This document shows, one piece after another, positions 11,001-18,073 of a stretch of 64,000 bases of DNA (position 1 is the first letter of the stretch; each line of letters begins with the position of its first letter). Both the position numbers and the translations under genes were made by a program. This DNA comes from Ereboglobus sp. GTDB lineage: Bacteria; Verrucomicrobiota; Verrucomicrobiia; Opitutales; Opitutaceae. The notes under the pieces were generated by a model. That model made no database searches and had not been told where the DNA came from. It saw only the letters and a program-made list of their open reading frames with translations. The DNA is taken from the NCBI GenBank assembly GCA_029974595.1, contig JARKRC010000062.1, forward strand, positions 91,158 through 155,157, in the 5' to 3' direction.

Positions 11001-14000
11001 GATGGCGAGGGTACCACTGAAAGTGTTGCTGCCGGAAAGCGCGAGCGAGCCCGCGCCGGCCTTGGACAGGTTGCCCGCGCCGGCGATGTTGCCGGCGAGC
11101 GTGCCGGAATGGGCGGATGTGTCGAGGGTAAGCGTGCTGGCGGCGGCTCCGAGATCGATGCCATTGGCGACGGCGAGGCCGTTGTTGAGGAGGGTCACGC
11201 GGACAGCGGCAGCCGTCTCATGACCACTTGACCCAGAAAAAATTCCCCCTCCAACTACGAGCTTGGCCGGAGCGGCTCCCAGGGCCGCGGCGTGGCCGAG
11301 GGCGAGCGCGCCCTCGGAGAGCACGGTGGTGCCGGTGAAGACGCTGGCGGTGTTGAGCGCGAGTGTGCCGGAGCCGGTTTTATTAAGAATGCCTCCTCCG
11401 GAAAGCCGGCCATCGAACGCGGCATTGTTAGCCTGGGTATCGAGCACGAGGGCGCCGGCAGCGCCGATGTCGAGAGTGTTGGCGAGTGCAAGGTCTGCGG
11501 CGGCCATTTGCAGGGTCGCGGTGCCGGTGACATTGATCGCGCCTGTGCCGGACGCGCCGGCGGCGGCCAGCGCGAGCGTGCCGGCTTTCAGCTCGATGCC
11601 TCCTTTGAAGTCGTTGACGCCGGTGTTGGCGAGGGTGAGCCTGCCCGCGCCGTCCTTGGTGAGTTTTCCCTGCGCCCCGGAGATGACGCTGCCGATGACA
11701 CTGTTTTTGTCGGTGGTGATGGCGGCGCCGTTGAACGTGTAGCTGGCGGCGCCGTCCACAATCATGTCGGAAACAGTGATGCGCGTGCCGGCGATGCCGA
11801 TGGTGTGAGTGGTGCCGGAGGAGGCGGTGAAAGTGACACGGTCGCCTTCGGCGAAGGTGTTGACGGCGGCCCCGTCGGTCCAGTTGGCGTTGGCATCGTC
11901 CCACATGGTGCCGGACACACCCCCGCCGGTCCAGCGCATGGCGCGCGAGGAGTCGGCGGACCCGGTTACGATGATATCGTTGCCGGAGACGCTGAGTTTC
12001 ATGATTTGTCGAGGCCCGGCCTGGATGCGCCCTCCAACAGTGACGACGGCGTTGGCTGCGAGTGCGGCGCGATCTCCCGCGGCGATGGTGGCGAGGGTGT
12101 GAGCGCCAAGCCTGAAGGCGCTTACGTCAACGCCAAAGGAGCCCGAAAGCGAGGTGAGGTTGGCAACGACGAGCTGGTCAGCGAGGTTTCCATCAAAGAG
12201 ATCGAAGGCGATTTTGCCACCGTTGATGTCGAGGTTGTTGACGGTGAGTTGCGAGCGCGCGGAGTCGGCACCGACTTGCAGTAACGACCCCGCGAGAAGA
12301 CTGACGTTGCCGGTGTATTCGCCGGTGCCGCCGATGGTCGCGCCCGCGCCCGCCGTGATGCCGCCCCCGAATTTCGCCGTCGCGCCATCGAGCAGGAACG
12401 AGCCTTGGCTGGCAAGAATCGACAGCGTGGAAGCCGAGTTGTCGGCAGTCAGTCGGAGCGTGCCCGCGCCGCTCTTCGTCAGGGTGCCGGTGCCGGCGAG
12501 CGCGCCCGCGTGGGTGATGGTTTGTCCGTTGGTGTCAAGGGTGCCGGCCACCGCGGGGTCGATGTTGATTTGGTTGGTGATGGCCACTGCGCCCGCGCCG
12601 GGGGCGGCGCGGAGCGCGGCATCGCCCGTGAAGCGAATGTTGTCGGCGCCCGCGCCGAGTTGGGCCGCGCTGGCGAACACAAGCGCGCCGCCCGAAAGCT
12701 CGATGTCACCGAAGGTGTTGGCGGTGTTGGAGAGCGTCAGGGTGCCGGCACCGGATTTTTCGAGTTTGCCGGTGGTGCCGGTGAAGCCGGCGCGGGCAGA
12801 GGTGGCGCTGACGGTAATGGCACCGCCGTTAAAGGAGTAGTTGCCCGTGCCCCCGACACTCAACCCCGAGACCGTGACGCCCTCTGTGGCGATGGCAATG
12901 TTGCGATTGGAGGCATGGGCGATGTCCACGGCGCTGTCGAAGGAGACGGCGTCGCCGTCATTGAAATGGGTTTCGGGCGTAGTGCCATTGTCCGTCCAGC
13001 TCGCGTTGGTGATGGCGGAGTTGGCCCACGAGGCACCGTCCGAGCCTGTCCATTTGAGCGCGAGGCTGGCGAGGGAGTTGTTGAGGAAGAGTTCGTGATT
13101 GAGGACGGAGAATGTGAGGCTGTTGCGGGCCGAGGGCGCGATGCCGATGAGCCGATAGGAAAAATTGTCCGCGGCGCCGGTGAGGGAGGAACTGCTGATG
13201 AGCTTGTAGGAGTCGGCGGTGCCGAGATTGGTGATGGCGATGATGTTGGTGCCGGTGTTGGCAACGAGCTGGTCGGTTATGAGCTGGCTGTAGGTGCCGT
13301 CGGCGCCGTTGCTCCCGAAGAGGTCGAAGTTGAGGGTGACGCTGCCGGAAAGCGTGAGCCGGTTGGAGCCGGTGCGAACGAAGGTGAGTGTTTCCGGGGT
13401 CGCGGCGCCGGGGCGTCCGACTTGCAGGGTCGAGCCGGCTTGGGCGGTGATTGTCATGGCCTCGAATGCGTCCGCTTGGGTGCGCTTGGCCAGCGTGCCG
13501 GAACCGCCAAAAGTCGCTCCGCTGGCAACCGTGATAATGCCTCCAAGGGACGCGGCGGAGTTGCCCAGCAGAAGGCTGCCGGCGTCCACCCGGACGATTC
13601 CCCGCCAATAACTGTTGTCGGCGTTGAGCACGAGGGTGCCTGATCCGGTCTTTGCGAGCGTACCCGAGGTGTTATTGTTGGCAATGGAGTCAATGTTCTT
13701 GTTGGCCTGCGCCGCTTCGCCGATGGTGAGCGTCACGCCTCCGTCTATGTTCAAATCCAGCATACCCCCTGCGCCATAATAAAAGCCGCCCGCGCGGGCC
13801 GCCGGTGTGTAGGGGTTGTTGTTAATTATCCTGTCATCCCATTCCGTGGATACAGCGGGGGCGGAGCCGGAGGCAATGTTGCCCGAATACACATAATTAT
13901 TGGTGCCGCCCGCAAGCGTCATGTGAATGGTCATTTTGGCGGTGATGCCGTGCTGGAGCGCGCCGCCGTTCTGGACCGTCCAGTTGTTTTTGAACACCAC

Positions 14001-14756
14001 GTCGGTGAAATCGAAGACGCCCGGCGTGCCCGAGTTCGAGCCGATCGCGCCGCCGTTTTGAAACGCCCGGTTGTTCTCGAAAACGGCCCGGTTGAGAGCC
14101 AGCGTGCCGGTGCCCCTGACGTCAAACGCGCCGCCATAGTTGCGGACCGAGTAGTTGCCCTTGAAAACCGCGTCGGTAAACGAGGCCAGCCCGGCGTTTA
14201 CACGGGCGACGCCACCGATGCCCAATTGATAATTGTCTTCGAAAAGGACATCGGAGAAAGTGGAGACTACCCCGTTTTTGTTGAACATAAACACCCCTCC
14301 CACGCCGCTGCCCAAGCTGCCCGCGCTGATTCTGATAAAGTCAACCCCCTTGACGTTCAGTACCTGAAGGGCGGTGGCGCCACCGTCGATTTTGATGAGG
14401 CCTGCTTGTGAACCGGTGGTATTATCCCTGATGTCGATGAACTTAATCCGGCCCGCGCTGCCGTCGAGCGTCAACGTGGCCGTCGTGGCAAGAGATGTGC
14501 TGGGAAACACCGCGGTGGTGCCGGCCGTGCCCGAGCGCGTGACCGTGAGCACCGCGCCGTTTTCCACCTTGATGCTGGATGAACTGATGGTGTCGCCCAG
14601 CCCGAGTATGACAGTCGTGCTTGACGTTATGGGACTCGGGATCGCAACGGCCGCGCCATACGCGGGTGACACGGCGGCTAGCAGAGCGGCCAAGGACAGG
14701 CAGTGAAAAAAATTCTTGCTCATGCAAGGTTGGCGGAGAGGGTTGCAAGGTTTCAT
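8064..14756 (-). CDS. Giant autotransporter with Pmp-like motifs and many strand repeats
   Basis: At 2230 residues this is the largest gene in the window and the first of the minus-strand locus. The signal peptide is clearer if translation starts at ATG 14723 (MSKNFFHCLSLAALLAAVSPAYGA) than at 14756, and no Shine-Dalgarno sequence decides. Residues about 150-280 carry FxxN (FEDN, FKGN, FENN, FKNN) alternating with GG[VA]x (GGVA, GGAF, GGAI, GGAL), as in chlamydial Pmp beta-helices. Residues about 350-1850 contain many autotransporter-associated strand repeats of the form K-GAGTL-L (TGKLEKSGAGTLTLSN, GKLTKDGAGRLTLAN, GTLTKSGAGTLRLTADN), interrupted by W-x-DA-NW modules. Near residue 1920 is NPGKDIAAILDAM, followed by the barrel, which ends in TGTATVRFNW. 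Function is probably surface adhesion or binding. It shares passenger start, junction and barrel type with its neighbour at 3994, so the pair probably arose by duplication. Confidence 0.9.
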   Translation of the reverse strand: MKPCNPLRQPCMSKNFFHCLSLAALLAAVSPAYGAAVAIPSPITSSTTVILGLGDTISSSSIKVENGAVLTVTRSGTAGTTAVFPSTSLATTATLTLDGSAGRIKFIDIRDNTTGSQAGLIKIDGGATALQVLNVKGVDFIRISAGSLGSGVGGVFMFNKNGVVSTFSDVLFEDNYQLGIGGVARVNAGLASFTDAVFKGNYSVRNYGGAFDVRGTGTLALNRAVFENNRAFQNGGAIGSNSGTPGVFDFTDVVFKNNWTVQNGGALQHGITAKMTIHMTLAGGTNNYVYSGNIASGSAPAVSTEWDDRIINNNPYTPAARAGGFYYGAGGMLDLNIDGGVTLTIGEAAQANKNIDSIANNNTSGTLAKTGSGTLVLNADNSYWRGIVRVDAGSLLLGNSAASLGGIITVASGATFGGSGTLAKRTQADAFEAMTITAQAGSTLQVGRPGAATPETLTFVRTGSNRLTLSGSVTLNFDLFGSNGADGTYSQLITDQLVANTGTNIIAITNLGTADSYKLISSSSLTGAADNFSYRLIGIAPSARNSLTFSVLNHELFLNNSLASLALKWTGSDGASWANSAITNASWTDNGTTPETHFNDGDAVSFDSAVDIAHASNRNIAIATEGVTVSGLSVGGTGNYSFNGGAITVSATSARAGFTGTTGKLEKSGAGTLTLSNTANTFGDIELSGGALVFASAAQLGAGADNIRFTGDAALRAAPGAGAVAITNQINIDPAVAGTLDTNGQTITHAGALAGTGTLTKSGAGTLRLTADNSASTLSILASQGSFLLDGATAKFGGGITAGAGATIGGTGEYTGNVSLLAGSLLQVGADSARSQLTVNNLDINGGKIAFDLFDGNLADQLVVANLTSLSGSFGVDVSAFRLGAHTLATIAAGDRAALAANAVVTVGGRIQAGPRQIMKLSVSGNDIIVTGSADSSRAMRWTGGGVSGTMWDDANANWTDGAAVNTFAEGDRVTFTASSGTTHTIGIAGTRITVSDMIVDGAASYTFNGAAITTDKNSVIGSVISGAQGKLTKDGAGRLTLANTGVNDFKGGIELKAGTLALAAAGASGTGAINVTGTATLQMAAADLALANTLDIGAAGALVLDTQANNAAFDGRLSGGGILNKTGSGTLALNTASVFTGTTVLSEGALALGHAAALGAAPAKLVVGGGIFSGSSGHETAAAVRVTLLNNGLAVANGIDLGAAASTLTLDTSAHSGTLAGNIAGAGNLSKAGAGSLALSGSNTFSGTLAINEGRVVLKSANALGAARLAGTGTLTIATPGVFAFASTASGGGYSGLVALESGKLSLDANAAAVLSTPGAVLRLDAGGAAQKVSGDVSIRRLALNGGLMSFGMTLGGSPDGILIVDTLDLGTGVSKIGVDTSALLAQQTNPAVPPNPNILDLDNGVDGACLIAAANVTGAGTIELTDITGAPIPVPAYAGIVQGTGTVAKAGYNYRANIVDTGTSAGVYMGYGLTDIEVFNGRQLILNNTHSTDSTLSAKITGSGGLDIQAGGTSAIVLTHAGNDYTGMTTVSSGTLRTGAIGILAASAGVEVKSGATLDLAGNAQTVRNICGNGLITLGAAALTVSNTADNTFAGSIAGTGRLVKNGAGRLTLSGSSSHTGGVEYRAGSLGIGASNALGSGTLTVAVNERTLWIDAAGLRIPNAINIGANDLAIMAAAGNNSTLAGSIAGNGALTVRGEGVTTLSGTNSAFSGGLNIEAPRVVAGHARALGAGSIAIGAASTLEFRDIPSGSVDNLIYGNALEFNNSTLSLGGANTLQKFVVNAGSKVTASSAGALGGSSVAVTINNGGELGIGKLNTPAGGLIVRNGGRLVFNPMWKGGLADPMLAVPSATLENGATIAIGTFISGDYLLLKADSLTAGQTIHFDPGPNAPFGLNTDYFKVDPEAGTVSFAAMNYTANPGKDIAAILDAMSATNGAVYSRISETFLMSLDRVSRPARASGWLKLIGSYADNDGNSRKTGYTSDTYGAVVGYDRALGENLLLGLYAGCLSNRITSDNNSENKGTQPFVGLFGAAQFEKFYLAADFVFGSMDADTSRFEQEGCAVGKYSATTFGGSIEAGAVLAAWKYGRIKPSVALHYMRVSYSHQEETGPGAVSIADLDANALEGFAGMQVTQNITMPWKRPGMFDAVFGYRATLSESSLKINGRFLSTGGQSFTTGVDNYNRNGLMIGFGLRFAMTENSAVSFGYDFELGSEFQRHTGTATVRFNW

Positions 14757-14971
14757 GTTAAAATGGATGAGATCCGGGATTGTTTCTTGATAGCCGTTAT
14801 AGATGCAGGCCGGTATTCATGATATTATTTATAATCAAGCAGCCGGCGTTGGAAAGTGACTGCGCGCGCCTCCTCGTCGAAGACCAGCATATCCGGCAGT
14901 GACGTGGCAAAAAAGTGAAACCAATTTGGACTTGGCTGCTAACAAAGCAGGAAAGGGTAAAACTAAAAACA

Positions 14972-14988
14972 TGCTATCATTGATAGCA
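14972..14988. promoter_or_regulatory. 17-bp palindrome, candidate operator
   Basis: The sequence TGCTATCATTGATAGCA has two perfect 8-bp arms around one central base. It lies about 215-250 bp upstream of the giant autotransporter and about 850 bp upstream of the GntR/LacI-type regulator. Size and symmetry suit a dimeric helix-turn-helix repressor. Which protein binds it is not shown by the sequence. Confidence 0.35.
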
Positions 14989-15009
14989 CTAGTTTTTAGA
15001 AGAAAAACT

Positions 15010-15046
15010 CCTTTCAAGAGGTTCACTCAACGAACCTCTTGAAAGG
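15010..15046 (-). terminator. Strong 15-bp stem hairpin, terminator-like on the minus strand
   Basis: CCTTTCAAGAGGTTC (15010-15024) pairs perfectly with GAACCTCTTGAAAGG (15032-15046) around a 7-nt loop. Read on the minus strand the stem is followed by a T-rich run (AGTTTTTCT), as in an intrinsic terminator; on the plus strand there is no T run. No minus-strand gene is left upstream of it. It may therefore be the relic terminator of a lost gene, or a structured repeat or mobile-element end. Confidence 0.4.
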
Positions 15047-15301
15047 GGAAAATGCATGCAAAAACTCATCCGTTTTCCTAATGGGCGCAACGGGGTCATG
15101 GCCGATAACTGCCTCGTGAGCGGCATTGGTCCCGCCCCTACCCTGCTCGGTGGGGGCGCATGCCGGAGGATGCTGTGCTGAAAAAGGCATAACCCTCCGT
15201 ATCCGGCCATAATTGGTATGTCGCGCAAACCAGCAAAGCCGGTTTGAGAAGCCCAGCATGCTCCAGTTAGTATTGCACGATAATACAATCTGAAAGTATG
15301 A

Positions 15302-15598
15302 TATATTTCATCAATTTCATGTGCAGCGCCTTTATACACAAAGTTGCTGGAGCATATCGGGGCAGGCGAAATGTCCGAGGTCCGAAAATTGCAAGAGAAA
15401 GCCATCCAGATGATGGCGACTTGCAGCGATATGGGGGTTACGCACTTTGCCAGCTCGAAATCCGTCATGGCAATGCCTGGTGTGGATTGCGGCCCAGCCA
15501 TGCCTCCGCTACGCAATATAGCGCCGGAACAATTTGATGAGCTCCGTCAACAGCTGGGAAAAGAAGATTTCTTCAGCAACGCATGCAGCCTTTTGTAG
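15302..15598 (+). pseudogene. Remnant of an N-acetylneuraminate lyase-like gene (C-terminal end)
   Basis: A frame of 98 codons after a TGA at 15299 reads like the C-terminal part of the dihydrodipicolinate synthase / N-acetylneuraminate lyase superfamily. CAAPLYTKLLEHIGAGEM matches the end of the barrel and the first C-terminal helix. KLQEKAIQMM, HFASSKSVMAMPGVDCGP and PPLRNIAPEQ match the helical tail with its G-x-x-x-GPxRxPL-type signature. The catalytic lysine and tyrosine would lie in the missing N-terminal two thirds, and no upstream frame restores them, so the fragment cannot be an active aldolase. In intact enzymes this lyase splits sialic acid to N-acetylmannosamine and pyruvate. The sialidase gene about 4.6 kb downstream fits an original sialic-acid locus. 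Assignment to the NAL branch rather than another DHDPS-like branch is likely but not certain. Confidence 0.68.
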
Positions 15599-15618
15599 TA
15601 TATTGATTTTAATATACT
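15597..15618. promoter_or_regulatory. Inverted repeat AGTATATT-N6-AATATACT upstream of the regulator
   Basis: Perfect 8-bp arms (15597-15604 and 15611-15618) are separated by GATTTT. They lie about 215 bp before the regulator start at 15833, directly after the lyase remnant. AT-rich arms of this spacing are common for GntR- or LacI-type operators, so autoregulation by the adjacent repressor is a reasonable guess. It could also act as a weak terminator of the remnant. Confidence 0.35.
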
Positions 15619-15832
15619 TGCAATTAACTGCTGAAGTTCGTGAATGTCGCCCCATGCGACTCTGCTTGCGTTCCAATTTGAAATTGTTGGTGCAAAAAAC
15701 ATGTGCCTTCCCAGATGATTTTCGGACTTGTACTCACATGGAAGAGTCCAAGGCCAGATTCAGGGAAAATTTTATCAAGACCAAATCCATGTTTGTTTGA
15801 TCATCACCATGAAATCGTGTTTTTTTCTCGAT

Positions 15833-16942
15833 ATGTCTTCCAACAGCACTTCTTGGAATCTACCTCAACGTCAGTTATTGAGCAAACAAACGGCCGATTT
15901 ATTGCGAGAGCGGATCGTGGATGGGACATGGCAGGAAAGTTTACCACCAGAGAGAGAGCTCTGCGCGTCCCTGCAAGTCAGCCGGCATACATTGCGAGTT
16001 GCATTGAAACAACTTTCCGCGGAAAGGCTTATAGAATCCAAGCAAGGAAAGGGGATTATGATCCTAAGCCGTTCCCAACGTAAAAAGAAGATGTTGGATC
16101 TCACGGATGTCGGGTTGCTTTTGCCTGGTTCGATTACTCGAATGTTGCCGATCCATGTTGTATGGATGAATCATTTGCGTGCAATGCTGGCTGATCGTGG
16201 ATGCCGGTTGCATTTATTTTACGGTCTTAAATATGCGCGCCACAATCCTTCAGTAGCCATCAATCAACTTGTAACGCGGCAAAAACACAAATGCTGGGTC
16301 TTGTTGTTGTCGGACGAACCGGTGCAGCGCTGGTTTCAGGACAACAAGGTGCCGTGCGTCGTGGCGGGTTCGATCTACAAGGACATGAGCCTGCCGTATT
16401 GCGACCTCGAACATCGCGCGGCGTGCCGGCATGCTGCGGGGTTGCTGCTCGGGCGCGGACACCGGCGCATCGCCCTGCTCGTGCAGAAATCGCGACTGGC
16501 TGGCGAAGAAGAGAGCGAGGCGGGATTTGCCGAGGGCATGAGCCGCTCGCCGCACAAGGACACGGAGATGCTTGTTTGCAACCTTGACGGCACCGCGGCC
16601 GGAGTCGCCACCGTGGTAAGGCGACTCATGGCGCGCAAGCCCGCGCCGACGGCGCTACTGATGGTGAACGCGTTTTACTATCTCACCGCGACCGCCTGTC
16701 TTGCACGGCTGGGGTTGCGTGTGCCCGAGGATGTCTCGGTGGTTTTGTGCGACGGGGCCAACTTCCTTCCCTGGCTGCTGCCTGTGCCGACGCATTACGA
16801 AATCGATCCGCACAATTTTGCGAAGGCGTTGTTATCTATGGTGCTTGAGATGTTGGAGAGCGGCGCGACCAGAAAAAGGGCGGTGCAACTCATGCCCGCC
16901 TGTATCGCGGGCGAGTCGGTGGCGGATGCGCGGAAACCGTGA
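15833..16942 (+). CDS. GntR-HTH / LacI-type sugar-binding transcriptional regulator
   Basis: A 369-residue transcription factor with a GntR winged helix at the N-terminus and a periplasmic-binding-protein-like (LacI/GalR) effector domain, the arrangement seen in AraR. The HTH spans about residues 15-80: LLSKQTADLLRERIVDGTW, LPPERELCASLQVSRHTLR and LKQLSAERLIESKQGKGIMI. The effector domain (about 95-365) contains the CRHAAGLLLGRGHRRIALLV segment and ends with GLRVPEDVSVVLCDG, typical of the LacI fold. The effector is probably a sugar. ATG 15833 (MSSNSTSW) best fits the family N-terminus; ATG 15809 is in frame, and further upstream starts would run into a sequence of non-family character. It is 144 bp upstream of the activase gene on the same strand and most likely controls the glycyl-radical-enzyme/sialidase operon. 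Confidence 0.88.
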   Translation: MSSNSTSWNLPQRQLLSKQTADLLRERIVDGTWQESLPPERELCASLQVSRHTLRVALKQLSAERLIESKQGKGIMILSRSQRKKKMLDLTDVGLLLPGSITRMLPIHVVWMNHLRAMLADRGCRLHLFYGLKYARHNPSVAINQLVTRQKHKCWVLLLSDEPVQRWFQDNKVPCVVAGSIYKDMSLPYCDLEHRAACRHAAGLLLGRGHRRIALLVQKSRLAGEEESEAGFAEGMSRSPHKDTEMLVCNLDGTAAGVATVVRRLMARKPAPTALLMVNAFYYLTATACLARLGLRVPEDVSVVLCDGANFLPWLLPVPTHYEIDPHNFAKALLSMVLEMLESGATRKRAVQLMPACIAGESVADARKP

Positions 16943-17086
16943 TGCGTCGCGCATAAATGGTCTGCTGGGTGAACCAAGAGTTTGCATTGGCCGCATCGAG
17001 GAATGTATGCGATGGTCTGTGCCGTGTCCGCACACCATTCGGATGGCCATCCATTCAGTTGAAGAACCCAGCATCCCATTATTCCC

Positions 17087-18073
17087 ATGATTCACGGGAT
17101 CGTAACCGACATTCAGCGGTTTTCCCTGCACGACGGGCCGGGAATTCGGACGACCGTGTTTTTGAAGGGCTGCCTGATGCGCTGCGAATGGTGCCACAAT
17201 CCCGAGACGATCGACCCGGCGCCGCAGTTGTTGTTTTACGCGGGCAACTGCATCGGCTGCGGCGAATGTGTCGAAGCCTGTCCGCAAGGAAATCACCGGT
17301 TCGGCAGCGCAGATGAGACTGTTGTCGCGGCGGGCGCGGCACGCGCGATAACGCATGATTTCTCACGCGGATCGTGTTCCGTTTGCGGCGCGTGCGCGAG
17401 ACGCTGCCCGGCGTCCGGCCTGCAAGTTGTGGGACGCCGCATGGAGATCGCGGACGTGATGGCGGAGCTATTGGAGGATCGCGCGTTTTACCACGAGGAA
17501 GGCGGCGTGACGCTTTCGGGGGGCGAACCGATGATGCAGCCGGAATTTGCGCGTGGGATTCTCCGCGCCTGCAAACGCGAGGGCATCCACACCGCGATCG
17601 AGACGACACTCTGTTACCCGTGGTCGCGCATCGAACCGCTGCTCGGCGAACTCGATCTGATCATGTTCGACCTGAAACTGGCGGATGCGGAAAAACACCG
17701 TCGCCATACCGGCGCGTCGAACCGTCTGCTGTGGGAGAATCTCGGGCGACTCAACCGGTGTGGCAAACCGCTTATCGCGCGCACGCCGCTGATCGCGGGC
17801 ATCAACGACAGCGAGGATGAAATCGTTCCCATCGCCCGCGCGCTCGGACGGCTCGACAACCTTTTGTATTACGAATTCCTGCCCTATCACCCGCTTGGCT
17901 CGGGCAAATACGAGGCTCTCGGACGCGCCGCGCCGGTGTTTCAACCGCCATCGGGCCAGACCCTGCGCCGGCTCGCGAATGCGGCCCGCGCTCAAGCGGA
18001 TAATATAAAAATATATATCAACGGAAAACCGGAAAATTATGAAATACAGCACACAACTGGCTCGCTTGCGTGA
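17087..18073 (+). CDS. Glycyl-radical enzyme activase (radical SAM)
   Basis: The 328-residue protein uses S-adenosylmethionine and a 4Fe-4S cluster to install the glycyl radical on its partner enzyme. The signature C29-x3-C33-x2-C36 (GCLMRCEWCHNPE) binds the radical SAM cluster. Two further ferredoxin-type clusters follow (CIGCGECVEACP and CSVCGACARRCP), an insertion typical of the longer activases of non-PFL glycyl radical enzymes. The segment TLSGGEPMMQPEF is the conserved GGEP motif, and ITPLIAGINDSEDEI-like text (RTPLIAGINDSEDEI) completes the barrel. The stop overlaps the start of the glycyl radical enzyme by 35 bp, which implies translational coupling and a dedicated pair. Both proteins are oxygen-sensitive in all studied relatives, so the host probably lives without oxygen. 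Confidence 0.95.
   Translation: MIHGIVTDIQRFSLHDGPGIRTTVFLKGCLMRCEWCHNPETIDPAPQLLFYAGNCIGCGECVEACPQGNHRFGSADETVVAAGAARAITHDFSRGSCSVCGACARRCPASGLQVVGRRMEIADVMAELLEDRAFYHEEGGVTLSGGEPMMQPEFARGILRACKREGIHTAIETTLCYPWSRIEPLLGELDLIMFDLKLADAEKHRRHTGASNRLLWENLGRLNRCGKPLIARTPLIAGINDSEDEIVPIARALGRLDNLLYYEFLPYHPLGSGKYEALGRAAPVFQPPSGQTLRRLANAARAQADNIKIYINGKPENYEIQHTTGSLA

Larger units (their letters stand above)
14757..15301. other. Intergenic region with palindromes, no supported gene
   Basis: About 545 bp lie between the start of the giant autotransporter and the decayed lyase fragment. Composition is more AT-rich than the flanking genes. I see a 17-bp palindrome at 14972-14988 and a strong hairpin at 15010-15046. 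Open frames here have no recognisable protein and cross stop codons in neighbouring frames. The promoter of the autotransporter locus is expected in the low part of this interval, but no convincing -35/-10 pair could be assigned. Confidence 0.5.

Noticed and set aside
14989..15516. 175-codon open frame on the minus strand in the gene-poor region
   Set aside because: No recognisable domain, it spans the hairpin, and it overlaps the recognisable lyase remnant on the plus strand.
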